The translations under genes were made by a program, and so were the position numbers. A model generated the notes under the pieces. That model made no database searches. It was not told where the DNA came from and worked only from the letters and a program-made list of their open reading frames with translations. From Archivesica marissinica (lineage: Eukaryota > Mollusca > Bivalvia > Venerida > Vesicomyidae): a DNA stretch of 64,000 nucleotides. Each line of letters starts with the position of its first letter. Position 1 is the first letter of the stretch. This document shows positions 9,515-22,200 of the stretch, piece after piece. The DNA lies in contig CM026404.1 in the NCBI GenBank assembly GCA_014843695.1, positions 53,638,833 to 53,702,832 of the forward strand. Direction: 5' to 3'.

Positions 9515-11087
9515 TACTCAATAAAACTAGAAACGTCCCTGTTTTATAGCCGGTGTAGCTCTGTCTGTGTATGTGGCTGTGCTACCTGTTCAAGGTACAT
9601 GCATTTTATACCCTGGCGATGTTCAGAATACGACCGTGTAGAGTTTACACGATACACACGGTTTACATATCGGCCAGTGACCGGAACGTTGATTTGTACG
9701 TATTGCACGTGCACGCATACATGTAATCGATATGTTGATTCAGTTCATGTCGTACCATTCATGCGATAGGGGCTATTCGGAAAATTAATTTGTGACTGTT
9801 TTCGATATAACACGGCTTTCCGAAAACGAGCGAAATCAGGCAATTGGGATGCTTGCGGGTGGGATGTCCGCCAGGGTGGTCGCGTGTCGGTTCGGGTGCT
9901 GTCGGAATACGATTGATCGTCTTGCAGCCCGGTACCAGCATACTGGGGCTGTTCACGACCGGCAGCGACCTGGTAGGTCTCGTATAACGACGATCGTTAC
10001 ATTACGTTGACGCACTTACGTCAACGTCGATTGGCAGCCACAGACACTGCTAGGCGATACGGTGTCTCAGGGCAGACCATTCACAACTGGTTGCGTCGTA
10101 ACGCCCAACCAATCAGGGCACGCCGCTCGTACACTGGTCAGATAATGACCAAACGTCACAGTGCTGCCACTGGACCACGGATGCCACTATGGGCGCGACC
10201 TCATCTTAACTGGAGAAGGGTTGACTGGAACCGAGTTTTGTTCACAGACGAATCTCGTGTCACAGTTAGTCATGCTGACTGAAGTTTACGGGTATACAGG
10301 CGTAAAAATGAAAGAATCGCCGATTGTTGCATTGTTGAGAAGAATAGGTTTGGGGGAGGGAGCGTAATGGGCTGTGGTGGGATCATGGGGAACCGGAAGA
10401 CAGATTTAGTTGTTGTACAGGGCAACATCAATGCACAACGTTATGTTGCAGAGGTGCTAAATGCACATGCCTTACCATTTATACGTCAGCATGGTCCTGG
10501 TGTGACATTGATGCAGGACAATGCCCGTCCTCACGTAGTCAGGGTCAACACTCAATACTTGCAACAAAACAACGTCAGCATCATGCCATGGCCCGTGGTT
10601 TCCCCGGATCTGAACCCCATTGAGCACATACGGAATGAGCTGGGCCGCAAAGCACGAGCTAACCATCAGATTAACAATGTTCGTGATATTATACGGTCGT
10701 TACAACGGGAATGGAGGAATTTGCCAAACGCACTGGTATTGAGTTACGTTACATCGATGTGGCATAGATTCATTGCATGCATTCATGTAAATGGTGGCCA
10801 CACTCTGTACTAACGAGATTTACTGGATGTGCCACATTTCTTATTGAAATTACATGTCTAAACATTAAGTAACACATTTCTGAGTTTATGTGAATTTTGA
10901 TTTTGACCTCTACCGCACTTGGCCGGTTATCTCTCGAAAAGTTAACAAGATAGCCATATGTAATGGATTGCATTTGATACAGAAATGAATGAACTTGTTT
11001 TTCCATTTGATTCATAAAAAGTAAACCGTTTGGTTTTCGATAAATCTTTCCTTAAATATGGAGGGACGTTTCTAGTTTTGCTCAGTA
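9515..11087 (+). mobile_element. Tc1-like DNA transposon, decayed copy
   Basis: The boundaries are 26-bp imperfect terminal inverted repeats at 9515-9540 and 11062-11087 (core AAACTAGAAACGTCCCT), flanked by TA on both sides as expected for the TA target of the Tc1/mariner superfamily. The total of 1573 bp fits a single-gene element. The transposase inside is broken (see 9792-10813). It differs in repeat sequence and protein from the intact element at 17488-19004, so it is a separate family. Confidence 0.9.
9792..10813 (+). pseudogene. Tc1-like DD34E transposase, frameshift and stop
   Basis: In order: an N-terminal helix-turn-helix region (NQAIGMLAGGMSARVVACRF) with a GRSR motif; a frameshift near 9985-9996 (frame of 9792 to frame of 10007); a second DNA-binding region (YGVSGQTIHNWLR); then the catalytic core with LFTDESRV (first Asp), GGGSVMGCGG, MQDNARPH (second Asp) and SPDLNPIEH (Glu, 34 residues after the second Asp). 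An in-frame TGA at 10280-10282 lies between the first Asp block and VYRRK. Total length of about 340 codons is normal for the family. With one frameshift and one stop it cannot encode an active enzyme. Confidence 0.9.
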
Positions 11088-11249
11088 TATATACAAATAT
11101 ACATGTAGTAGAAAATACCAGTTGTTGACTTGAGACAAAAGACAAATGAAAACAGATGACGTCTATAGTATCCAAGTAACACATGTCTACTGATTACTAT
11201 GTGCTGGCTGATTAATATATATGCAACATGAATAAAGTAGTGCAAAACG

Positions 11250-14200
11250 TTCATAACACATCTTGACACATCACGTACACACCTTGACACATCACGTACA
11301 TACCTTGACACATCACGTACACACCTTGACACATCACGTACACACCTTGACACATCACATACACACATTGCGTACACACCTTGACACATCACGTACACAC
11401 ATTGACACATCACGTACATACCTTGACACATCACATACATACCTTGACACATCACATACACACCTTGACACATCACGTACACACCTTGACACATCACGTA
11501 CACACCTTGACACATCACGTACACACATTGACACATCACGTACACACATTGACACATCACGTACACACCTTGACACATCACATACATACCTTGACACATC
11601 ACATACACACCTTGACACATCACGTACACACCTTGACACATCACATACACACCTTGACACATCACGTACATACCTTGACACATCACGTACACACCTTGAC
11701 ACATTGCATACATACCTTGACACATCACATACACACCTTGACACATCACATACATACCTTGACACATCACATACACACCTTGACACATCACGTACACACC
11801 TTGACACATCACATACACACCTTGACACATCACGTACATACCTTGACACATCACATACACACCTTGACACATTGCATACATACCTTGACACATCACATAC
11901 ACACCTTGACACATCACATACATACCTTGACACATCACATACACACCTTGACACATCACGTACATACCTTGACACATCACGTACACACCTTGACACATCA
12001 CGTACACACCTTGACACATCACATACACACCTTGACACATCACGTACACACCTTGACACATCACGTACACACCTTGACACATTGCATACATACCTTGACA
12101 CATCACATACACACCTTGACACATCACATACATACCTTGAGACATCACATACACACCTTGACACATCACGTACACACCTTGACACATCACATACACACAT
12201 TGCGTACACACCTTGACACATCACGTACACACATTGACACATCACGTACATACCTTGACACATCACATACATACCTTGACACATCACATACACACCTTGA
12301 CACATCACGTACACACCTTGACACATCACGTACACACCTTGACACATCACGTACACACATTGACACATCACGTACACACATTGACACATCACGTACACAC
12401 CTTGACACATCACATACATACCTTGACACATCACATACACACCTTGACACATCACGTACACACCTTGACACATCACATACACACCTTGACACATCACGTA
12501 CATACCTTGACACATCACGTACACACCTTGACACATTGCATACATACCTTGACACATCACATACACACCTTGACACATCACATACATACCTTGACACATC
12601 ACATACACACCTTGACACATCACGTACACACCTTGACACATCACATACACACCTTGACACATCACGTACATACCTTGACACATCACATACACACCTTGAC
12701 ACATTGCATACATACCTTGACACATCACATACACACCTTGACACATCACATACATACCTTGACACATCACATACACACCTTGACACATCACGTACATACC
12801 TTGACACATCACGTACACACCTTGACACATCACGTACACACCTTGACACATCACATACACACCTTGACACATCACGTACACACCTTGACACATCACGTAC
12901 ACACCTTGACACATTGCATACATACCTTGACACATCACATACACACCTTGACACATCACATACATACCTTGAGACATCACATACACACCTTGACACATCA
13001 CGTACACACCTTGACACATTGCATACACACCGTGACACATCACGTACACACCTTGACACATCACATACACACCTTGACACATCACGTACATACCTTGACA
13101 CATCACGTACACACCTTGACACATTGTATACATACCTTGACACATCACATACACACCTTGACACATCACATACATACCTTGACACATCACATACACACCT
13201 TGACACATCACGTACACACCTTGACACATCACGTACACACCTTGACACATTGCATACACACCGTGACACATCACGTACACACCTTGACACATCACGTACA
13301 CACCTTGACACATCACGTACACACCTTGACACATCACATACACACCTTGACACATCACATACATACCTTGACACATCACGTACACACCTTGGCACATTGC
13401 ATACACACCTTGACACATCACGTACACACCTTGACACATCACATACACACCTTGACACATTGTATACACACCTTGACACATCACGTACACACATTGACAC
13501 ATCACGTACACACCTTGACACATCACATACACACCTTGACACATCACATACACACCTTGATACATCACGTACACACCTTGACACATCACGTACACACCTT
13601 GACACATTGCATACACACCTTGACACATCACGTACACACCTTGACACATCACATACACACCTTGACACATCACATACATACCTTGACACATCACATACAT
13701 ACCTTGACACATCACATATACACCTTGACACATCACATACACACCTTGACACATCACATACACACCTTGACACATCACATACATACCTTGACACATCACA
13801 TACATACCTTGACACATCACATACACACCTTGACACATCACATACACACCTTGACACATCACATACACACCTTGACACATCACATACACACCTTGACACA
13901 TCACGTACACACCTTGACACATCACGTACACACCTTGACACATTGCATACACACCTTGACACATCACGTACACACCTTGACACATCACGTACACACCTTG
14001 ACACATTGCATACACACCTTGACACATCACGTACACACCTTGACACATCACATACACACCTTGACACATCACATACACACCTTGACACATCACATACATA
14101 CCTTGACACATCACATACACACCTTGACACATCACATACATACCTTGACACATCACATACACACCTTGACACACCATGTACACACCTTGACACATCACAT

Positions 14201-14575
14201 ACATACCTTGACACATCACATACATACCTTGACACATCACATACACACCTTGACATACCATGTACACACCTTGACACATCACATACACACCTTGACACAT
14301 CACATACACACCTTGACACATCACATACACACCTTGACACATCACGTACACACCTTGACACATCACATACATACCTTGACACATCACATACACACCTTGA
14401 CACATCACATACACACCTTGATACATTGCATACATACCTTGACACATCACATACACACCTTGATACATCACATACACACCTTGACACATCGCGTACACAT
14501 CTTGACACATCACGTACACACCTTGACACATCACGTACACACCTTGACACATCACGTACACACCTTGACACATGC
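11250..14575. repeat. 21-bp satellite, about 158 units, with higher-order repeat
   Basis: The unit is close to ACATCACGTACACACCTTGAC. Variants mostly toggle CACGTACA/CACATACA, ACACACC/ACATACC and CATCAC/CATTGC. A truncated unit containing CATTGCGTAC at 11366 recurs at 12198, and TTGAGACATC at 12137 recurs at 12969, both 832 bp apart, so a block of about 832 bp is tandemly duplicated. Because 21 is divisible by 3, frames over 1000 codons long are open on both strands at once; these are not genes. The array ends 132 bp from the stop codon of the bZIP terminal exon. Confidence 0.97.
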
Positions 14576-14701
14576 CAGTACTGGCAATTTGTAATGTTTT
14601 TACTATTTTCAGCCGGAATTTGTAATGTCGGATGACATTTGGGGATGGCATTACATTCATATAATTTATAACAGCATTTGTTGTCAGATAATTAAACTCT
14701 T

Positions 14702-14707
14702 TTTATT
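14702..14707 (-). terminator. poly(A) signal of the bZIP gene
   Basis: Minus-strand AATAAA begins directly after the TAA stop codon (14710-14708). If used, the 3' UTR is only a few tens of bases and ends before the 21-bp satellite at 14575. Confidence 0.55.
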
Positions 14708-15124
14708 TTATAAAAAACTAAATTGAGGCTCCACACTGCGCTTGAACGTCCGGATTTCAATATCTTCAGCTGTCATTTCAGTATAGTGTTCCGTAATTGA
14801 ATCCTTTGTCTCTTGACTACTATCTACGTCAAATTGGTCTTGAGAATTGTCCAGTTCAAACTCAGTTCTAGTATCGTCCGAATTGCACTCTGAGCTAGAA
14901 ATTGTAATACTATTGGAGCAATCGCCATCATTTGTCAAAGGAGAAGTTCGAGAGAATTCCGGGATCATGATTTCCGTGGTAAGAATGTTTTGCATTTCAT
15001 TTTTAGTGGCGTCGTTGGAAACTGATCCCTCTGACCACAGCTGTCTTAGGCTGCTCTGTTGCTGTTCAAGAGTTGTAATCATTTCATTAAGATTTGTTTT
15101 GTGTCTACGCAGTCTTATTACCTC
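14708..15124 (-). CDS. bZIP transcription factor, terminal exon: leucine zipper and acidic tail
   Basis: The exon of 138 codons plus stop follows a strong splice acceptor (GTGTCTTCTTTTCAG, AG at 15126-15125). It begins EVIRLRRHKTNLNEMITTL and continues with more heptads. Leucines fall at exon residues 5, 12, 19 and 26. Joined in phase 0 to the basic-region exon, whose last leucine is three residues before the junction, they give five leucines spaced exactly by seven, with the first placed nine residues after the conserved Arg, as bZIP proteins require. The rest is Ser/Asp/Glu-rich (for example SSSECNSDDTRTEFELDNSQ) and could be an acidic activation domain. A phase-0 intron at this point of the zipper is typical of Fos/ATF3/JDP2-type genes. 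An internal ATG at the start of a longer open frame (15139) lies in the intron and is not the start. Confidence 0.85.
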   Translation of the reverse strand, partial: EVIRLRRHKTNLNEMITTLEQQQSSLRQLWSEGSVSNDATKNEMQNILTTEIMIPEFSRTSPLTNDGDCSNSITISSSECNSDDTRTEFELDNSQDQFDVDSSQETKDSITEHYTEMTAEDIEIRTFKRSVEPQFSFL

Positions 15125-15320
15125 CTGAAAAGAAGACACCTATTATTGGTAATACATTGTTAACGCTCTAACAAAGTCCATGCAAGGGTTGTTATATTGA
15201 AGCTAATAACAAGATAATGTCTGCAACAAGGAAGTTTGTGTAAATAAACTGTTAACATCGTAGAGAAAAGAATATTTTGAGACATGTTGACGCCGGTTGT
15301 CACCTATGGGCTATACGTTC

Positions 15321-15630
15321 TATTCACGTTAACTTTTACATCGGAAATTGCATGGATGGGCAATATCTGTTTATGTCGACTTTTACATCGGAAATTGCAT
15401 GGGCAATATCTGTTTATGTCGACTTTTACATCGGAAATTGCATAGGCAATATCTGTTTATGTCGACTTTTACATCGGAAATTGCATAGGCAATATCTGTT
15501 GATTATTTCTATTTATATCGAATTTTACATCGGAAATTGTATGGATGGGCAATATCTGTTGATTATTTCTATTTATGTCGACTTTTACATCGGAAATTGT
15601 ATGGATGGGCAATATCTGTTAGTCTTCCCT
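15321..15630. repeat. CATCGGAAATTG minisatellite, period about 48-77 bp
   Basis: The core ACTTTTACATCGGAAATTG followed by a CAATATCTGTT segment is repeated six times with length variants; some units carry an extra GATTATTTCTATTTA. A single further copy of the core occurs at about 16848-16895. Confidence 0.8.
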
Positions 15631-15764
15631 TAACTCAGTTTTCATAAACTGCATCCCTACTTTATGCATTCTACAGACAAAACGCGATCACATTGCACAG
15701 ACCTTAATACAGTCTGTACCTTGTTATACCTTTCAATATCCAAAACAAACAAATTATAAATATG

Positions 15765-16265
15765 TTTGGCCTGTAGCGTGCACTATTACTAGAACCTTTT
15801 ATTTTGTTTCAACAGAAATAGTAACTAATACTGTTAGTTTAGTCATTGTCAAACCAGGTACATATACAGTATGCACAACAAACAAGTTGCATAATTATAC
15901 AGTATGCACAACAAACATGTTTTTAAATTTCGTTGGCTGTACTACATACAATGTACAGTATACCGGTTTTTAGTTAAATACATGAAACATAACCTTGACA
16001 CATATCGAGATACACTGGACCAGGTTAAAAAATACATTAATGACCATGTAAAAAAGCTCTGGAAAACCGTTGACAGTGTATCCAGTGTACCTCGTGGGCG
16101 TTTCATATATTTTATTGATAACATTCTGAACATATCTTTGATTAATTGTCGATTAAAATGTTTACAAAACATACCGTATTCTTACTCAAATTTACCTTAA
16201 ACTGTAGCATGTAATACTGCTAGAACCTTTTATTTCTTTGCAATATAATTATTATCTAAAACCTT
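15765..16265. repeat. pair of diverged direct repeats, about 430 bp apart
   Basis: CTGTAGC.TG.ACTATTACTAG followed by AACCTTTTATTT occurs at about 15771 and again at about 16203, with further similarity downstream. A 24-bp block TACAGTATGCACAACAAACA is also directly repeated at about 15866 and 15899. Function unknown; probably an old local duplication. The remaining DNA from 15640 to 17030 is single-copy and includes a 46-bp imperfect palindrome at 16573-16618 (CTTCATTAAAA arms). Confidence 0.5.
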
Positions 16266-17030
16266 AGTTGAATATTACATAAACTTATTTCATTCAATAC
16301 ACATATGTACCGGAGATTCAAATATGTAATGACATGAAACTTTCTTGACAAACGTGTACAAGTAGATCAATTATTCTACCAAGTTATCTCAACTTCAATG
16401 ATACATGTCGGTGTACATGACTAATCTATGAACCTCATTGTTAATAAATATTTCAAATACTACCATGCTGCATAATAAATATGCGTTTTAGGAGTAGATT
16501 TCTTCGTATTAATATTAGTTCTCATCTATGAATTGAATTTCTTCATGGAAAGTCATAAACGAACAACAATGTCTTCATTAAAATTTAAGTTTTATATAAA
16601 ACTCAATTTTTAATGAAGTTGAGTTGATGCAATCCATCTGAAGTGCTCGCTAGAACTGATTAGATTCGCCCTTCTCTCTTGATAAGTTTTACTCAGTCCC
16701 CTCTGATTGGCTGAACATACCACAACACAAGTACCCAGCTATATCATTGGTCAATACCTATGTCACCGTATGCGTCAGTCAAACTGACCGTATCTGGAAG
16801 ACAATACTTTCCCGCTATACTACGAAACGCTGGAAAGTACATATAATGTATATTTATGTCGACTTTTACATCGGAAATTGTATGGGCATTTTCTTTGACT
16901 TTTATTGAAACAACCAAAACATTACAGAACACGCAACAAGCTATAGTTACCTAATGTCGAGTAATTCATTCACGTTTATGCCAATAAAAAACTATTTAAC
17001 ATAAATAAAAGGGAAAAGTTAAAGTAATTG

Positions 17031-17349
17031 TTTTAAATAAACATTATGTTATATTTATGTTATATTTATGTTATATTTCGGGTTTTACGCCTGCATCAGC
17101 ACCATTTTGGGCTATATCGCCGGCAGGCAGTTTACCTAACAACACCTTTCCTGGGCAGGCTCCAGCGGTTAACCAGTACTTGGGTGCACCAACCTCCGTT
17201 AGAAATATATAAACTGCCAACTTTTTCATATAAATGAGACACGGTCTGAGTGGGGCTCGAACCCGTGACCATCAGTGATGATAGGTTACAGTGGTATACA
17301 AGTCAGCAACCGTAACCACTCGACCACGGAGGCGGACCTTTTAAATAAA
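17031..17349 (-). mobile_element. SINE-2, full-length copy with 11-bp TSD
   Basis: The element is 17042-17338. On the minus strand it has a tRNA-like head (GTCCGCCTCCGTGGTCGAGT, then the B-box GGGTTCGAGCCCC), a body with ATGAAAAAGTTGGCAGTTTA and GCTGGAGCCTGCCCAGGAA, and a 3' end of ATAACATAAATATAACAT repeats. A perfect direct repeat TTTTAAATAAA flanks it at 17031-17041 and 17339-17349. Confidence 0.85.
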
Positions 17350-17487
17350 TAATAAAAGGCCTAATTAGTAAAATATTTCTGGAGGCAAATCCCCAAAGAA
17401 CTAGCGGCGACGCTGAACAAACTCTTATTCAAACAGTAATATTCTTTATGGCATTTTGCAACATATGTGAAATATCAGAGAAATATA

Positions 17488-19004
17488 TACTGAGTCAAAA
17501 AAGAAACGATACCAAACTAAAAATGACGTAAAACGGATAAAACCATAGAAAGGTTTAATATATTAATACGTATCAGTACCGGGTATCTTATTGCAACGTC
17601 AGCCAACCATAAACACAGGTAAATAAACACCCGATAATCCTGGAACGCCGAATTTCCGATTTGCACGTGCTCCTCAACAAAGACAACTTCCTACACATGT
17701 ACAAATCGGAAAACCGGTTTATTGTACTGGTATTGCATTATCATCGAGGAAAAACACCTTACATACCCATTGTTACCTCTAACAAAATGCCTAGGCTAAA
17801 CCGCAATCAGAGAATGGGTGTCATTGGCATGATTGACGGCGGTTTACGTCAGCGTGACGTCGCAAATCGACTCGGGGTTACGCGGATCACGATAACACGT
17901 CTACTTCGACGTTATCGAACACATGGATCGGTGGACGACCGTCCAAGATCTGGTCGACCACGTGTGACGACGCGTGAACAGGACCGTCACATTCGGACGT
18001 CACATTTACGTGACCGGTTCCTACCTGCTACGCACACAGCTGCCGGTACTCCTGGGATGACCAACAATCGCATCAGTGCACAAACAGTCAGGAACCGGCT
18101 CGGTGAACGTGGCATTCGTACCTATCGGCCATACGTTGGACCCATCCTGACACAACGTCACCGTGACGTACGGCGGGAATGGACGACGGAACGTGCTCGC
18201 TGGACTCGGTTACAGTGGAATTCGGTGATGTTTAGCGATGAATCGCGGTTCTGTTTGCGTCGAGCGGATGACAGAGAGCGGGTATATCGCAGACGCGGTG
18301 AACGTTACGCCGACGCATGTGTACGTCAGGTCGATCTGTTCGGGGGCGGAAGCGTTATGGCGTGTGGCGGTATCACCTTCGGCAGTCGCACTGAACTGTT
18401 AGTGGTGGACGGGAACCTAAACGCCCAGCGGTACTGTGATGAGATCCTTGCGCCAGTTGTTGTGCCGTTCTTTAACGCCAACAGAAACGTCACACTGTTC
18501 CAACAGGACAACGCCAGGTGTCATACTGCTCGGATTTCCACCACATTATTGGAGCAGAACAATATTGAAACCCTGCCGTGGCCTGCTTTGTCACCAGACT
18601 TGTCACCCATAGAACATTTGTGGGATACGTTAGACCGCCGCGTCAGACGACGTCAGCCGGTAACGTTAAACCAACTGAGGGATGTTTTGCGTCAGGAGTG
18701 GACAAATATTGACCAGCAAGAGATTCAGACACTCTTCCGTTCGATGCGACGGCGGTGCATTGCAGTGAGAGACGCAAATGGTGCCCATACTCGGTATTGA
18801 CGTCTGTGTGAAAACTCCATTAGACCCCTGTCCGACGAATTACGTCATCACGCAGCAGACAGTTTCGGAGGCTCATTATGCTTTATGTGCTCCTCTTTCA
18901 AACATGTTGGACTATCATCTTATGAATTTTCAAAGAATTTTCTTAATAAATGTTGAAATTATAGATACATAAACACCAGGTATCGTTTCTTTTTTGACTC
19001 AGTA
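17488..19004 (+). mobile_element. Tc1-like DNA transposon, apparently intact
   Basis: Perfect 26-bp terminal inverted repeats lie at 17488-17513 and 18979-19004 (outer end TACTGAGTCAAAA), with TA immediately outside both ends. Length is 1517 bp. One uninterrupted transposase frame lies inside. Identical terminal repeats and an unbroken gene suggest recent insertion. It sits within the long bZIP intron in the opposite orientation. Confidence 0.95.
17787..18800 (+). CDS. Tc1-like DD34E transposase
   Basis: A 337-residue protein, the normal length for Tc1-family transposases. I start at the ATG giving MPRLNRNQRM; the frame stays open to an upstream ATG at 17661, but that adds 42 residues not expected in the family. 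Features in order: bipartite DNA-binding domain with helix-turn-helix at residues 12-43 (MGVIGMIDGGLRQRDVANRL region), GRPR AT-hook-like motif at 56-59, second helix-turn-helix at about 96-110; catalytic Asp151 (FSDESRF), GGGSVMACGG at 186-195, catalytic Asp241 (QQDNARCH) and Glu276 (SPIEHLW). Exactly 34 residues lie between Asp241 and Glu276, the DD34E signature. It cuts and pastes the element at TA sites. All catalytic residues are present and no frame lesion is seen. Confidence 0.95.
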   Translation: MPRLNRNQRMGVIGMIDGGLRQRDVANRLGVTRITITRLLRRYRTHGSVDDRPRSGRPRVTTREQDRHIRTSHLRDRFLPATHTAAGTPGMTNNRISAQTVRNRLGERGIRTYRPYVGPILTQRHRDVRREWTTERARWTRLQWNSVMFSDESRFCLRRADDRERVYRRRGERYADACVRQVDLFGGGSVMACGGITFGSRTELLVVDGNLNAQRYCDEILAPVVVPFFNANRNVTLFQQDNARCHTARISTTLLEQNNIETLPWPALSPDLSPIEHLWDTLDRRVRRRQPVTLNQLRDVLRQEWTNIDQQEIQTLFRSMRRRCIAVRDANGAHTRY

Positions 19005-19244
19005 TATATCACAATTATTACGAAAAACAGCAATTATAAATAGCATTGCAATATGGGACCGGTAATGTAAATCCATTATTGTCTCGTCATTTGCCATCTA
19101 TTATATATAATACCTTATATGTATGCATATAAAAACATACAGATAAAAGCTATTCATTTTCTGATATGATTTCAAAATATGATATACTGAATGAATCAGA
19201 TCAAATTTTGAACAAGTGAAATTAATAATACCAGTACAACAAGT

Positions 19245-22200
19245 ATCCAGAGAACCATGATGGCCCGAGCCAACTACCCGAGTCGAGCCATGATGACCCA
19301 AGCCAACTAACTGAGTCGATCCATGATGGCCCAAGCAACTACCTGAGTCGAACCATCAAGGCCCAAGCAACTACCTGAGTCGAGCTATGATGGCCCAAGC
19401 AACTACCTGAGTCGAGCCATCATAGGCCCAAGCAACTACCTGAGTCGAGCCATCATAGGCCCAAGCAACTACCTGAGTCGAGCCATCATAGGCCCAAGCA
19501 ACTACCTGAGTCGAGCCATCATGGCCCAAGCAACTACCTGAGTTGAGCCATGATGGCCCAAGCAACTACCTGAGTCAAGTCATGATGGCCCAAGCAACTA
19601 CCTGAGTTGAGCCATAATGGCCCAAGCAACTACCTGAGTTGAGCCATGATGGCCCAAGCAACTACCTGAGTCAAGCCATGATGGCCCAAGCAACTACCCG
19701 AGTCAAGTCATGATGACCCAAGCAACTACCTGAGTCGAGCCATGATGGCCCAAGCAACTACCTGAGTCAAGCCATGATGGCCCAAGCAACTACCTGAGTC
19801 AAGTCATCATAGGCCCAAGCAACTACCTGAGTCAAGTCATGATAACCCGAGCAACTACCTGAGTCAAGCCATGATGGCCCAAGCAACTACCCGAGTCAAG
19901 TCATGATAACCCGAGCAACTACCTGAGTCAAGCCATGATGGCCCAAGCAACTACCTGAGTTGAGCCATGATGGCCCAAGCAACTACCTGAGTCAAGCCAT
20001 GATAACCCGAGCAACTACCTGAGTCAAGCCATGATGGCCCAAGCAACTACCTGAGTCAAGCCATGATAACCCGAGCAACTACCTGAGTCAAGCCATGATA
20101 ACCCGAGCAACTATCCGAGTCAAGTCATGATAACCCGAGCAACTACCTGAGTCAAGTCATGATAACCCGAGCAACTACCTGAGTCAAGTCATGATAACCC
20201 GAGCAACTACCTGAGTCAAGCCATGATGGCCCAAGCAACTATCTGAGTCAAGTAATGATGGCCCAAGCAACTACCTGAGTCAAGCCATGATGGCCCAAGC
20301 AACTACCTGGGGTCAAGCAACTACCTGAGTCGAGCCATCATAGGCCCAAGCAACTACCTGAGTCGAGCCATCATAGGCCCAAGCAACTACCTGAGTCAAG
20401 CCATGATGGCCAAAACAACTACCTGAGTCGAGCCATGATGGCCCAAGCAACTACCTGAGTCAAGCCATGATGGCCCAAGCAACTACCTGAGTCAAGTCAT
20501 CATAGGCCCAAACAACTACCTGAGTCAAGTCATGATAACCCGAGCAACTACCTGAGTCAAGCCATGATGGCCCAAGCAACTACCTGAGTTGAGCCATGAT
20601 GGCCCAAGCAACTACCTGAGTCAAGCCATGATAACCCGAGCAACTACCTGAGTCAAGCCATGATGGCCCAAGCAACTACCTGAGTCAAGCCATGATAACC
20701 CGAGCAACTACCTGAGTCAAGCCATGATAATCCGAGCAACTACCCGAGTCAAGTCATGATAACCCGAGCAACTACCTGAGTCAAGTCATGATAACCCGAG
20801 CAACTACCTGAGTCAAGTCATGATAACCGGAGCAACTACCTGAGTCAAGCCATGATGGCCCAAGCAACTATCTGAGTCAAGTAATGATGGCCCAAGCAAC
20901 TACCTGAGTCAAGCCATGATGGCCCAAGCAACTACCTGGGGTCAAGCAACTACAAGAGTCGAGCCATCATAGGCCCAAGCAACTACCTGAGTCGAGCCAT
21001 CATAGGCCCAAGCAACTACCTGAGTCAAGCCATGATGGCCCAAGCAACTACCCGAGTCGAGCCATCATAGGCCCAAGCAACTACCTGAGTTGAACCATGA
21101 TGGCCCAAGCAACTACCTGAGTCGAGCTATGATGGCCCAAGCAACTACCGGAGTCGAGCTATGATGGCCCAAGCAACTACCGGAGTCGAGCTATGATGGC
21201 CTAAGAAACTACCCGAGTCAAGTCATGATAACCCGAGCAACTACCTGAATCGAGCCATGATGGCCCAAGCAACTATCTGAGTCAAGTAATGATGGCCCAA
21301 GCAACTACCTGAGTCAAGACATGATGGCCCAAGCAACTACCTGGGTCAAGCTACTACCTGAGTCGAGCCATCATAGGCCCAAGCAACTACCTGAGTCGAG
21401 CCATCATAGGCCCAAGCAACTACCTGAGTCAAGCCATGATGGCCCAAGCAGCTACCTGAGTCAAGCCATGATGGCCCAAGCAACTACCCGAGTCGAGCCA
21501 TCATAGGCCCAAGCAACTACCTGATTCAAGCCATGATGGCCCAAGCAACTACCTGAGTCAAGTCATGATGGCCCAAGCAACTACCTGAGTCAAGTCATGA
21601 TGGCCCAAGCAACTACCTGAGTCAAGTCATGATGGCCCAAGCAACTACCTGAGTCAAGTCATGATAGCCAAGCAACAACCTGAGTCGAGTCATGATAGCC
21701 AAGCAACAACCTGAGTCGAGCCATCATGGCCCAAGCAACCACATGAGTCGAGCCAGCATGGCCCAAGCAACTACATGAGTCGAGCCATCATGGCCCAAGC
21801 AACTACCTGAGTCAAGCCATGATGGCCCAATCAACTACCTGAGTCAAGTCATGATGGCCCAAGCAACTACCTGAGTCGAGCCATCATAGGCCCAAGCAAC
21901 TACCTGAGTCAAGCCATCATAGGCCCAAGCAACTACATGAGTTGAACCATGATGGCCCAAGCAACTACCTGAGTCGAGCTATGATGGCCCAAACAACTAC
22001 CTTAGTCGAACAATCAAGGCCCAAGCAACTACCTGAGTCGAGCCATGATGGCCCAAGCAACTACCTGAGTCGAGCTATGATGGCCCAAGCAACTACCTGA
22101 GTCGAACAATCAAGGCCCAAGCAACTAGCTGAGTCGAGCTATGATGACCCAAGCAACTACCGGAGTCGAGCTGTGATGGCCCAATCAACTACCTGAGTCG

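Noticed and set aside
11355..14660. Open frames over 1000 codons long on both strands (THHVHTL- and CQGVYVM-type repeats)
   Set aside because: They fall in a 21-bp satellite. A period divisible by 3 without stops opens several frames on both strands together. There is no single preferred frame and no domain.
15904..16200. 98-codon open frame as an internal bZIP-intron gene
   Set aside because: On the opposite strand to the host gene, no domain, overlapping a minus frame of similar length, and partly in a local direct repeat.
17661..17786. Upstream ATG extending the Tc1 transposase by 42 residues
   Set aside because: The extension lacks similarity to the family's normal N-terminus; the start at 17787 gives the standard length and MPRLN... 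beginning.
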